Shown here one piece after another: positions 1-6,933 of a stretch of 19,967 nucleotides of DNA. The DNA is from JAIBJP01 sp035601195 (GTDB taxonomy: Bacteria; Actinomycetota; Thermoleophilia; Gaiellales; Gaiellaceae): positions 1-19,967 of the forward strand of contig DATNOU010000045.1 in NCBI GenBank assembly GCA_035601195.1, written 5' to 3'. The notes below the pieces were generated by a model that was not told where the DNA came from, ran no database searches, and was given only the letters and a program-made list of their open reading frames with translations. Position 1 is the stretch's first letter. Each line of letters begins with the position of its first letter. The translations under genes were made by a program, and so were the position numbers.

Positions 1-569
1 AGGGCCGCAAGGCGCGCGTGATCGGGCTGATCGAGGGGCAGATCGTGACGGACGCCGTGGAGGAGGAGCCGCGCGTCGACAACGGCCTCGCGGTCGCGGA
101 TCCCGCGCGGGACCTCGCCAAGATCGCCGTCGTGGAGCGCCACCTGGGGACGGGGCGGATGGGGCTCGGCTTCGTACGCGGATTCGGCTTGCAGCGCGGC
201 GCGATGGCCTCGACGATCGCCCACGACGCGCACAACATCGTCGTCGTCGGGGTCGACGACAGCGACATGGCGCGGGCGGTGCAGCGGCTGGCTGAGTTGG
301 GGGGCGGACTGGTCGTGATCGCCGACATGGGTGTGCAGGCCGAGCTGCCGCTTCCGGTGGCGGGACTCCTGTCGGTGGAGCCCTACGAGGAGGTCGTGCG
401 GGAGACGGAGGCGTGCGTGGCGGCGGTGCGCAAGCTCGGCTGCACCTTCCCCTCGCCCTTCCAGATGATGGCGTTTCTAGCGCTGAGCGTGATCCCGAAG
501 CTGAAGATCACGGACAGCGGCCTCATCGACGTCGACGAGTTCGAAGTTTCGCCTCTCTTCGCCGATTGA
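1..569 (+). CDS. ade: Adenine deaminase, C-terminal part (5' end cut by window)
   Basis: Adenine deaminase hydrolyses adenine to hypoxanthine and ammonia in purine salvage or catabolism. The reading frame is open from the first bases (frame of position 3) to the TGA at 567-569, so only about the last 188 residues are seen; the GTG at 18 is an internal codon. Family-like segments are a DPARDLAKIAVVERH stretch, the GLGFVRGFGLQRGAMASTIAHDAHN block, and a C-terminal part with PFQMMAFLALSVIPKLKITDSGL. The metal-binding amidohydrolase barrel lies upstream, outside the window. It ends 42 bases before the GntR gene on the same strand, so it may belong to another transcription unit. Identification rests on recall of the C-terminal domain and is fairly firm. 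Confidence 0.85.
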   Translation, partial: GRKARVIGLIEGQIVTDAVEEEPRVDNGLAVADPARDLAKIAVVERHLGTGRMGLGFVRGFGLQRGAMASTIAHDAHNIVVVGVDDSDMARAVQRLAELGGGLVVIADMGVQAELPLPVAGLLSVEPYEEVVRETEACVAAVRKLGCTFPSPFQMMAFLALSVIPKLKITDSGLIDVDEFEVSPLFAD

Positions 570-611
570 GGCGAAGTCGGGCGTCGTCAGCGGGCGAAGT
601 TCACAGCCCTT

Positions 612-1331
612 ATGATCCTGGTCCGCTTGTCTGACAACGCTCTCTTCGAGCCGATTTCGCGGCAGAAGACGTATGAAATCGTCGCGGAGCGCCTTCTCGG
701 GCTCATCAGCTCGCGCCATCTCGGGCCGGGCGACGCCATCCCTTCCGAGCGCGAGCTCGTTCAGCTCTACCGCGTCGGCCGCTCCTCCGTCCGCGAGGCC
801 CTGCGCATGCTCGAGTCGAAGGGCCTGATCAGGAGCGGCGGCAACGGGAGCTTCACGGTTGCTCAGTTCGGCAACCCTCTCAACAACTCCCTGGATTTCC
901 TGCTGTCCGTTGATGAGGCCAACTACGGCGAGCTCTTCGAGGTTCGGCGGATCCTCGAGGGCGAGGCGGCCGCCCTCGCCGCCTCGCGTCATCGCGACGA
1001 GGACGTCGTCCGGATGGCCGCGGAAATCGAGGCGATGGAAGCGGCGCTCGACTCGGAGGAGGGCTTCATCGCAGCCGACCTGCGTTTCCACCTCACGCTC
1101 GCCGAGGCGAGCGGGAACCGTCTCATCGCACACCTGATGGACGCAATCCGCAGCCTCCTGCAACGCTCGCTTTCGTCGGCCTACCACATCCCGGGGAGTC
1201 CAGAAGGCGCCGTCGTCCTCCATGGTCTCATCCTCGAGGCGATCGCCGCCAGACGGCCAGAGGAGGCGCGCCAGCGCATGCAGGAGCACGTCTCGCGCGT
1301 TGAGCGCGACATCACGAGGTCGGGGGACTGA
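612..1331 (+). CDS. GntR-family transcriptional regulator, FadR/FCD subfamily
   Basis: A DNA-binding repressor or activator that responds to a small carboxylate-type ligand. The N-terminal winged helix-turn-helix (about residues 15-80) contains PSERELVQLYRVGRSSVREALRMLE. The C-terminal FCD domain (about 95-225) shows the usual metal/ligand set Asp156, His160, His204 and His226. The 239-residue length is normal. The ATG at 612 puts about 11 residues before the HTH; a TTG at 627 (starting LSDNALFEP) would also fit the family, and no good Shine-Dalgarno precedes 612. A palindrome overlaps codons 6-9, suggesting autoregulation. It is two bases from the next gene, so it probably controls the downstream catabolic cluster; that is inferred from position. 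The effector is unknown. Confidence 0.9.
   Translation: MILVRLSDNALFEPISRQKTYEIVAERLLGLISSRHLGPGDAIPSERELVQLYRVGRSSVREALRMLESKGLIRSGGNGSFTVAQFGNPLNNSLDFLLSVDEANYGELFEVRRILEGEAAALAASRHRDEDVVRMAAEIEAMEAALDSEEGFIAADLRFHLTLAEASGNRLIAHLMDAIRSLLQRSLSSAYHIPGSPEGAVVLHGLILEAIAARRPEEARQRMQEHVSRVERDITRSGD
627..637. promoter_or_regulatory. Candidate GntR/FadR-type operator TTGTCTGACAA
   Basis: TTGTCTGACAA is a perfect inverted repeat (TTGTC-T-GACAA) and matches the TnGTnnnACnA pattern recognised by many FCD-type GntR regulators. It lies inside the first codons of the regulator gene. A TATGAT hexamer at 611-616 could be a -10 box that would place the transcription start just upstream of the operator, but no convincing -35 is visible and TATGAT overlaps the annotated ATG. 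If that promoter is used, translation would have to begin downstream, for example at TTG 627. Confidence 0.55.
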
Positions 1332-1333
1332 CG

Positions 1334-2221
1334 ATGGAGCTCGGATTCGTCGGTCTCGGCGTGATGGGCGGCGGCGTCGCCCGGCGCCTGCTCGCCGCAG
1401 GCCACGAGCTTCACGGCTGGAACCGCACGCCCGAGAAGGCGGCCCCGCTCGTCGCCGAGGGACTCGTCCTCGAGGAGTCGCCAAGGGCCGTCGCCGAGCA
1501 GGCGGATGTGGTCTTCACGATGGTCACGAACGTTTCCGCGCTCCGTGCGGTCGCCGAGGGAGAGGATGGGATCATCGCCGGTCTCCGCCCGGGCAAGGTA
1601 TGGGTGGACATGACGACGGCCGCCCCGGCGGTGTGCCGAGAGCTTGCCGAACGGGTCCGGGAGACGGGCGCCGACATGGTCGACGCCCCGGTGTCGGGCA
1701 GCGTGTCGACGCTCGAGGAAGGCCGGCTCTCGATCATGGTCGGCGGGAGCGAGGAGACGTTCCGCCGTGTCGAGCCGATCCTTCTCGACATCGGGCCGAA
1801 AGTGACTCGCGTCGGCGACAACGGCCAGGCGCTGCTCTTGAAGATCGCCATCAACCTGAGTCTGCACGTGCAGATGGTCGCCTTCTGCGAGGGCCTCCTC
1901 TTGGCCGAGAAGGATGGGATCGACCGTGAGGTCGCCCTCGACGTGATGCTCGGAAGCGTCATCGCCTCGCCGATGCTCAAGTACCGGGCACCGTTCATCC
2001 TCGACATGCCGGACGAGGCCTGGTTCAACGTCAACATGATGCAGAAGGACATGCTGCTCGCCCTCGAGGCGGGCCGCCAGCTCGACGTGCCGATGCCGAC
2101 GACGGCGAGTACGAACGAGCTCCTGACGGCTGCCCGCGCCATGGGGCTCGAACACAACGACTTCGCCGTCGTCTATGAGGTGCTCGCCGAGATGGCCGGC
2201 CTGAAGCGGGTGGAGCGGTGA
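1334..2221 (+). CDS. NAD(P)-dependent beta-hydroxyacid dehydrogenase (3-hydroxyisobutyrate dehydrogenase / tartronate semialdehyde reductase family)
   Basis: A cytosolic oxidoreductase that interconverts a beta-hydroxyacid and its semialdehyde. The Rossmann motif GLGVMG is at residues 7-12, with a following NRT segment that often indicates NADP preference. The substrate-binding signature DAPVSGS starts at Asp117, and the catalytic lysine is Lys170 in LLKIAIN. The C-terminal helical domain (about 165-290) carries the family's KDM...AL pattern (QKDMLLALEAGRQLDVPMP). The 295-residue length is typical. It begins two bases after the GntR stop and overlaps the E1 alpha start by one base (TGATG), so it is translationally coupled. 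Family members use many substrates (3-hydroxyisobutyrate, glycerate, gamma-hydroxybutyrate), so the specific substrate is open. Confidence 0.88.
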   Translation: MELGFVGLGVMGGGVARRLLAAGHELHGWNRTPEKAAPLVAEGLVLEESPRAVAEQADVVFTMVTNVSALRAVAEGEDGIIAGLRPGKVWVDMTTAAPAVCRELAERVRETGADMVDAPVSGSVSTLEEGRLSIMVGGSEETFRRVEPILLDIGPKVTRVGDNGQALLLKIAINLSLHVQMVAFCEGLLLAEKDGIDREVALDVMLGSVIASPMLKYRAPFILDMPDEAWFNVNMMQKDMLLALEAGRQLDVPMPTTASTNELLTAARAMGLEHNDFAVVYEVLAEMAGLKRVER

Positions 2222-3213
2222 TGGCGACCGAAGCCGTGCCCGCGGCCGACGTCGGCGCGGAGCTCGCCCTGCGGATGTACGAGCAGATGCAGCGGATCCG
2301 CTCCTTCGAGGAGCGCGTCGACCAGCTCTACCGGGGCGCGAAGATGCCAGGGCTCGCTCATCTCTACGTCGGCGAGGAAGCCGTCGCCGTAGGCGTCTGC
2401 GAGGCGCTTCGCCGCGACGACTACATCACCAGCACCCACCGCGGCCACGGCCACTGCCTGGCGAAGGGCGCGTCGATGGACCGTATGTTCTGCGAGCTCC
2501 TCGGCAAGGAGGAGGGCTACTGCCGCGGCAAGGGCGGCTCGATGCACATTGCCGACCACGAGAACGGCAATCTCGGCGCAAACGCGATCGTGGGGGGATC
2601 GACCGGCATCGCGACCGGCGCCGCGTTCTCGGCGAAGGCGCGGGGTACCGACCAGGTCGCGGTCTGCTTCTTCGGCGAAGGTGCACTCGGCCAGGGCGTC
2701 CTCTACGAAGTGATGAACATGGCGGCCCTCTGGAAGCTGCCGGTCGTCTACGTCTGCGAGAACAACTCCTACAACGAGTACACCCACTTCTCGGAGACGA
2801 CCTCGGGCGACATCGGGGCGCGGGCGGCGGCGTTCGGGATCCCGGCCGAGGAAGTCGACGGGCAGGACGCGCGCGCGGTCTACGCGGCCACCCACCGCGC
2901 CGTCGAGCGTGCCCGTCGCGGCGAGGGCCCCGGCTTTCTCGTCTGCGAGACATACCGCTACCACGGCCACCACGTCGGCGACGTCGACCGTGCCTACTAC
3001 CGCTCGAAGGACGAAGAGGAGCGGTGGAAGTCCGAGCGCGATCCTCTCCGCCTCCTCCGTACCTGGATCGTCGAGCGGGGTTTCGCGGACGAGGGCGAGC
3101 TCGAGCGCATCGCCCACGACGTCGAGGCAGAGGTGGCGGCCGCCGCCGAGCACGCGCTCGAGGCCCCTTTCCCCGATCCCAGCGAGGTCGACAAGCATGT
3201 CTACGCCGGCTGA
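2221..3213 (+). CDS. Thiamine-diphosphate 2-oxoacid dehydrogenase E1 component, alpha subunit
   Basis: With the beta subunit it decarboxylates a 2-oxoacid (or cleaves acetoin) and passes the acyl group to the lipoyl arm of E2. The ThDP/Mg motif spans residues 152-182: GEGALGQG, then ENN with Asn181-Asn182. The family's first position is usually GDG, so Glu153 replaces the magnesium-binding Asp. Other family blocks are the STHRGHGH loop, the phosphorylation-loop-like YRYHGHHVGD and YVGEEAVAVGV. The 330-residue length is typical. The ATG at 2221 overlaps the previous stop; the GTG at 2218 is possible. The 3' end overlaps the beta gene by 17 bases. Pyruvate, branched-chain oxoacid and acetoin dehydrogenases share these motifs; I cannot choose between them. 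Confidence 0.9.
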   Translation: MATEAVPAADVGAELALRMYEQMQRIRSFEERVDQLYRGAKMPGLAHLYVGEEAVAVGVCEALRRDDYITSTHRGHGHCLAKGASMDRMFCELLGKEEGYCRGKGGSMHIADHENGNLGANAIVGGSTGIATGAAFSAKARGTDQVAVCFFGEGALGQGVLYEVMNMAALWKLPVVYVCENNSYNEYTHFSETTSGDIGARAAAFGIPAEEVDGQDARAVYAATHRAVERARRGEGPGFLVCETYRYHGHHVGDVDRAYYRSKDEEERWKSERDPLRLLRTWIVERGFADEGELERIAHDVEAEVAAAAEHALEAPFPDPSEVDKHVYAG

Positions 3214-4222
3214 GGTCACTGTCCCCAAGGAGCACGAGGGCACGCGCGAGATCTCGCTCGCGCAGGCCGTCAACGAGGCGCTCGCCGAGGAACTGCGGCG
3301 TGACCCGACTGTGTTTCTCATCGGGGAGGACGTCGCCGAGGCCGGCACGCCCTTCAAGGTGACCTCCGGGCTCGTGGAGGAGTTCGGGACCGAGCGCGTC
3401 CTCGACTCGCCGATCTCCGAAGCGGGCATCACCGGAATCGGGCTCGGCGCGGCGATGACCGGCATGCGTCCGGTCGTCGACATCATGTTCGGCGACTTCC
3501 TCACACTCGTGATGGACCAGCTCGCCAACCAGGCGGCGAAGGCCCACTACATGTCGGGCGGGCGGCTGAAGGTGCCGCTGACGATCCGCACCACGCTCGG
3601 CGCGACGCGTCGGTCGGCTGCCCAGCACAGCCAGAGCCTGCACGCGTGGGTATCGCACGTGCCCGGCCTGAAGGTGGCTCTCCCCTCGACCCCCTACGAC
3701 GCCAAGGGTCTCCTGAAGACGGCGATCAGGGACGACAGCCCCGTCGTCTTCTTCGAGGACAAGATGATGTTCGCGGCCAAGGGCCCGGTGCCCGATGGCG
3801 AGTACACGATCCCCTTCGGCGTGGCGGACGTAAAGCGAGAGGGAGAGGACGTGACGATTGTCGCCACGAGCTCGATGGTGTACGTCGCCCTCGAGGCAGC
3901 CGATCGACTGGCCGCGGAGGGCGTCAGCGCCGAGGTCGTCGACCCGCGCACCCTCGTCCCGCTCGACCGCGAGACGCTCGTGGCGTCGGCGAAGAAGACA
4001 GGGCGGGTCATCGTCGTCGACGAGGGCCACCGTAGCTACGGCGCGTCTGCCGAGCTCGCCGCGGCAATCGGGGAGGAGGCGTTCTACTGGCTCGACGCGC
4101 CGGTGCGGCGCGCGGCCGCGATGGACGTGCCGGTGCCCTTCTCCCCGGTGCTCGAGGACCAGACGGTCCCGACGCCCGACTCGGTTGTGGAGCTGTCCCT
4201 GTCCCTCGTCGGAAAGGCGTAA
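3197..4222 (+). CDS. Thiamine-diphosphate 2-oxoacid dehydrogenase E1 component, beta subunit
   Basis: Partner of the alpha subunit in an alpha2beta2 E1. The N-terminal pyrimidine-binding domain shows EISLAQAVNEAL, then FLIGEDVAEAGTPF, with the conserved glutamate in the DSPISEAGITGIGLGAA block. The C-terminal transketolase domain begins near residue 210 (DVTIVATSSMVYVALEAAD) and contains VDPRTLVPLD and VDEGHRSYG. The length of 341 residues is normal. The frame is open further upstream to 2909, but homology begins at the ATG at 3197, preceded by a GCGAGG-like ribosome site and overlapping the end of the alpha gene. The alpha-beta order is standard. E2 is not next but follows after an M24 gene and a structured element. 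Confidence 0.92.
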   Translation: MSTPAEVTVPKEHEGTREISLAQAVNEALAEELRRDPTVFLIGEDVAEAGTPFKVTSGLVEEFGTERVLDSPISEAGITGIGLGAAMTGMRPVVDIMFGDFLTLVMDQLANQAAKAHYMSGGRLKVPLTIRTTLGATRRSAAQHSQSLHAWVSHVPGLKVALPSTPYDAKGLLKTAIRDDSPVVFFEDKMMFAAKGPVPDGEYTIPFGVADVKREGEDVTIVATSSMVYVALEAADRLAAEGVSAEVVDPRTLVPLDRETLVASAKKTGRVIVVDEGHRSYGASAELAAAIGEEAFYWLDAPVRRAAAMDVPVPFSPVLEDQTVPTPDSVVELSLSLVGKA

Positions 4223-4225
4223 GCG

Positions 4226-5566
4226 ATGGCGTTGCGGAGCTTCGGAACGATGGCGGTCGACTGGGAGCAGCGGGCCGACTTCGACCGCCTTCGGCGCGAA
4301 CGGCTGGCCCGGGCGAAGGAGCACCTGGCGGAGTCGGAGCTCGGGGCGCTCCTCTGCTTCGACATGTCGAACATCCGCTACATCACCGCGACGCACATCG
4401 GCACGTGGGCGATCGACAAGCTCATCCGCTTCTGCCTGCTCCCGCAGGGCGGCGAGCCGATCATGTGGGACTTCGGGTCGGCCGCGCGGCACCACAAGCT
4501 CTTTTGCCCGTGGCTGGGAGAAGACCGCTCGCGCGCTGGCATCTCGACCCTGCGCGGTTCCGTCGAGGGACGCGCCGAGTCGGTGGCGAAGAAGATCCGC
4601 ATCGAGCTCGAGGAGGGCGGGCTCCTCGACGAGCCGCTCGGCGTGGACGTGATCGAGCTCCCCGTGCTCCGCGCGCTCGAGGCTGAGGGAATCCAGGTCG
4701 TCGATTGTCAGGCGCTCATGCAGGACGCGCGCATGTTGAAGACGCAAGACGAGATCACGCTCCTGACGACGGCGTGCGCGATGGTCGACGCCGCCTACGA
4801 GGAGCTCTTCCGCGCCCTGAAGCCGGGCATGCGCGAGAACGACTGCGTCGCGCTCGTGAACCGGGTGCTCTACGAGCTCGGCTCCGAGCACGTCGAGGGC
4901 GTCAACGCGATCTCCGGTGAGCGCTGCAGTCCGCACCCGCATGTCTTCACCGACCGGATTCTGCGTCCCGGCGACCCGGCCTACTTCGACATCCTCCACG
5001 CCTACAACGGCTACCGCACCTGCTACTACCGCACGTTTGCGGTCGGTAGCGCGTCCCGTGCGCAGGTTGACGCCTACCGTCGCTGCCGCGACTTCCTCGA
5101 CCAGGCGATCGCGCTCATTCGGCCCGGCGTCACGACCGCGGACGTCGTCTCGGTCTGGCCGGAGGCCGAGGACTTCGGCTTCCCGGACGAGGAGGCGGCC
5201 TTCGCGCTCCAGTACGGCCACGGCGTCGGCCTCTCGATCTGGGAGAAACCGATTTTCAGCCGGCTCGTCTCCTTCGACTACCCAGAGACGATCCGGGAAG
5301 GGATGGTGTTTGCGCTCGAGACGTTCTGGCCGGCCTCCGACGGCTGGTCGGCCGCTCGGATCGAGGAGCAATTGGTCGTGACGGCGGACGGCTGCGAGGT
5401 CATAACGCGGTTCCCGGCGGAGGAGCTGCTCGTGGCGGGAGGAGGACACCCCACCGTCGGAGGACCGCTTCCCGGCGTGCGCGAGACGCAGTCGAATCTC
5501 AACAACCCGAGCACGACGGATGCGGTCATCGCGTCGGCCCGGCTGGAAGGAGCGGCGACGGACTAG
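4226..5566 (+). CDS. M24-fold protein (creatinase / Xaa-Pro dipeptidase / DddP-like), incomplete metal site
   Basis: An N-terminal creatinase-type domain (about 1-175) is followed by a pita-bread M24 domain (about 185-410). M24 enzymes normally bind two metals with Asp, Asp, His, Glu, Glu. Here Asp255 (YFDILHA), His332 (YGHGVGL), Glu365 (FALETFW) and Glu380 (RIEEQ) are present, but the second Asp is Cys266 in GYRTCYYRT. The SGERCSPHPH and HGVGLSIWEKP blocks remind me of DddP-type M24 lyases more than of proline dipeptidases, from memory only. It sits three bases after E1 beta, with a GGAAAGG ribosome site; a second ATG at 4250 is possible. The TAG stop is the first part of structured element copy A. 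Likely a C-N or C-C bond hydrolase or lyase; peptidase activity is doubtful. Confidence 0.8.
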   Translation: MALRSFGTMAVDWEQRADFDRLRRERLARAKEHLAESELGALLCFDMSNIRYITATHIGTWAIDKLIRFCLLPQGGEPIMWDFGSAARHHKLFCPWLGEDRSRAGISTLRGSVEGRAESVAKKIRIELEEGGLLDEPLGVDVIELPVLRALEAEGIQVVDCQALMQDARMLKTQDEITLLTTACAMVDAAYEELFRALKPGMRENDCVALVNRVLYELGSEHVEGVNAISGERCSPHPHVFTDRILRPGDPAYFDILHAYNGYRTCYYRTFAVGSASRAQVDAYRRCRDFLDQAIALIRPGVTTADVVSVWPEAEDFGFPDEEAAFALQYGHGVGLSIWEKPIFSRLVSFDYPETIREGMVFALETFWPASDGWSAARIEEQLVVTADGCEVITRFPAEELLVAGGGHPTVGGPLPGVRETQSNLNNPSTTDAVIASARLEGAATD

Positions 5567-5728
5567 TGCCCCTTCAGGTGATGCTGTCTAGCTCCTGGGT
5601 CGCGAGCACCAAGCGATGCAAGGACGCAGGGAGCGCCCATAGCTGGGACTATGGGCGCGACGGAGGACGCCGCAGCGCGCCGCGTGATCGCGGGCCGGGA
5701 GCGGGCTGGTATTGCCTGGAGGGGCACT
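5565..5728 (+). repeat. Structured dispersed element, copy A (candidate cis-acting RNA or palindromic repeat)
   Basis: This element folds into one long rod of nested stems: outer stem 5565-5578 with 5715-5728; stem 5591-5598 (GCTCCTGG) with 5695-5702 (CCGGGAGC); stem 5613-5619 (GCGATGC, one A.G mismatch) with 5672-5678 (GCAGCGC); apical hairpin 5633-5642 with 5649-5658 (GCGCCCATAG/CTATGGGCGC, six-base loop). Between the last two stems both strands carry GGACGC. Copy B at 8160-8328 has the same layout; about three quarters of positions outside the apical hairpin agree by hand alignment, and mismatches in stems mostly keep pairing. The outer 5' arm overlaps the upstream M24 TAG stop and the 3' arm carries the E2 ribosome site. 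Orientation is assumed, not shown. Confidence 0.8.
5718..5724 (+). promoter_or_regulatory. Ribosome binding site of the E2 gene inside the element's closing stem
   Basis: GGAGGGG ends five bases before the ATG at 5730 and fixes that start over the TTG at 5712. The same bases form the 3' arm of the outer stem of copy A and pair with CCCCTTC-type bases at 5569-5575. Folding of the element would therefore hide the ribosome site. Confidence 0.65.
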
Positions 5729-5729
5729 C

Positions 5730-6905
5730 ATGGCGACCGAGGTGATCATGCCCGCTCTCGGCCTGGCCCAGGAAACCGGCAAGGTGCTCCGCTGGCTGAA
5801 GGCGGAGGGCGAGAGCGTCGCCAAGGGCGAGCCCCTGCTCGAGGTGGAGACGGACAAGGTGACGGTCGAGGTCGAGGCTCCGGCGGAAGGAATCCTGGGC
5901 GGGCTCCGCGCGGGAGAAGGAGACGACGTCCCAGTGGGCCAGGCCGTGGCCTTCGTCCTGGCGCCGGGCGAGTCGGCGCCGGAGCCGGCGGCGGTCAGCC
6001 CCGCGCCCGAGCCGGCTGCGGTCAGCGCGGCGCCGAAAGCGACGGAGTCGGAGCCGGCGGAAGCATCCGCCGAGCCGAAGCCCGGTCCAAAGGCCCGCAG
6101 GCGACTCGCCTCGCCGAAGGCGCGCCGGCTCGCGCGCGAGCACGGTATCGAGCTCGACTCGGTGACAGGCTCGGGCCCGCACGGCTCCGTGCTGGCCGCC
6201 GATCTCGAGGGCGCGAGCGGCGACGGGGCTGCGACCCTGGAGGTCGGCCCTGTCTGGCAGCGGATGGCCGAGCGCGTTGCACGCAGCTGGCAGACCGTGC
6301 CGCACTTCTTTCTCCTCCGTGAGGTCGATGCCGGGGGACTGCAGGCCTGGCGCGAGACCGCGCGCCGCCGGCCCGGCTGCGAGGCGCTGACGCACAGCGA
6401 CCTCCTCATCCGGATCTGCGCCGCCGCGCTGCGCGAGCACCCGCGCGTCAATGCGACGTGGCGCGACGGCTCGGTGGTCGCGCAGGACGAGATCAACGTC
6501 GGCCTCGCCGTTGTGACGGACGAGGCCCTCGTCGTCCCCGTCATTCACGGGGCGGACACGCTCGACCTGCCCGCGCTCGCCGCGCGGCGAGCCCAGCTCG
6601 TCGAAGCCGCCCGCGGCGGGCGGCTCGCCCCGGCAGACGTCCAGGGCGGGACCTTCACCGTCTCGAACCTCGGCATGTACGGCGTCGATGCCTTCCTCGC
6701 CGTGGTGAACGCACCGCAGGCGGCGATCCTTGCCGTCGGGCGCATCGCCGACCGCGTCGTTGCGGCCGACGGAGCGCCGGCCGTCCGCCCGGTCATGACG
6801 CTGTCGCTCTCGTTCGACCATCGGGTCGTCGACGGGGCCCGGGGAGCACGGTTCCTGGACACGCTGGCGGCGCTCGTCGAAGAGCCTGCGGGGCTGGTGG
6901 AGTAG
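5730..6905 (+). CDS. Dihydrolipoyl acyltransferase, E2 component of a 2-oxoacid dehydrogenase complex
   Basis: E2 accepts the acyl group from E1 on a lipoyl-lysine and transfers it to coenzyme A. Domains in order: one lipoyl domain (1-78) with the lipoylated Lys43 in ETDKVTVE; an Ala/Pro/Glu-rich flexible linker (about 85-120); a peripheral-subunit-binding domain (about 122-160, SPKARRLAREHGIELDSVTG); and a catalytic domain (about 175-391) with the active-site pair His364 and Asp368 in FDHRVVDG. The length of 391 residues suits a one-lipoyl-domain E2. ATG 5730 is chosen because it has a strong ribosome site and starts the family's MATEVIMPALG. It presumably works with the E1 genes at 2221-4222. 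No E3 is found in the window. Confidence 0.93.
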   Translation: MATEVIMPALGLAQETGKVLRWLKAEGESVAKGEPLLEVETDKVTVEVEAPAEGILGGLRAGEGDDVPVGQAVAFVLAPGESAPEPAAVSPAPEPAAVSAAPKATESEPAEASAEPKPGPKARRRLASPKARRLAREHGIELDSVTGSGPHGSVLAADLEGASGDGAATLEVGPVWQRMAERVARSWQTVPHFFLLREVDAGGLQAWRETARRRPGCEALTHSDLLIRICAAALREHPRVNATWRDGSVVAQDEINVGLAVVTDEALVVPVIHGADTLDLPALAARRAQLVEAARGGRLAPADVQGGTFTVSNLGMYGVDAFLAVVNAPQAAILAVGRIADRVVAADGAPAVRPVMTLSLSFDHRVVDGARGARFLDTLAALVEEPAGLVE

Positions 6906-6933
6906 TGAGCGCAAGTCCCAACCGGAGGCCTGC

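Noticed and set aside
2426..5449. A 1007-residue minus-strand open frame
   Set aside because: It is opposite to E1 alpha, E1 beta and the M24 gene, which have clear family motifs. Its composition (runs of Arg, Asp, His, Val) is that of an antisense shadow in GC-rich DNA.
5712..5729. TTG start giving six extra residues to E2
   Set aside because: The lipoyl domain starts at MATEVIMP and GGAGGGG sits just before ATG 5730; the TTG has no ribosome site.
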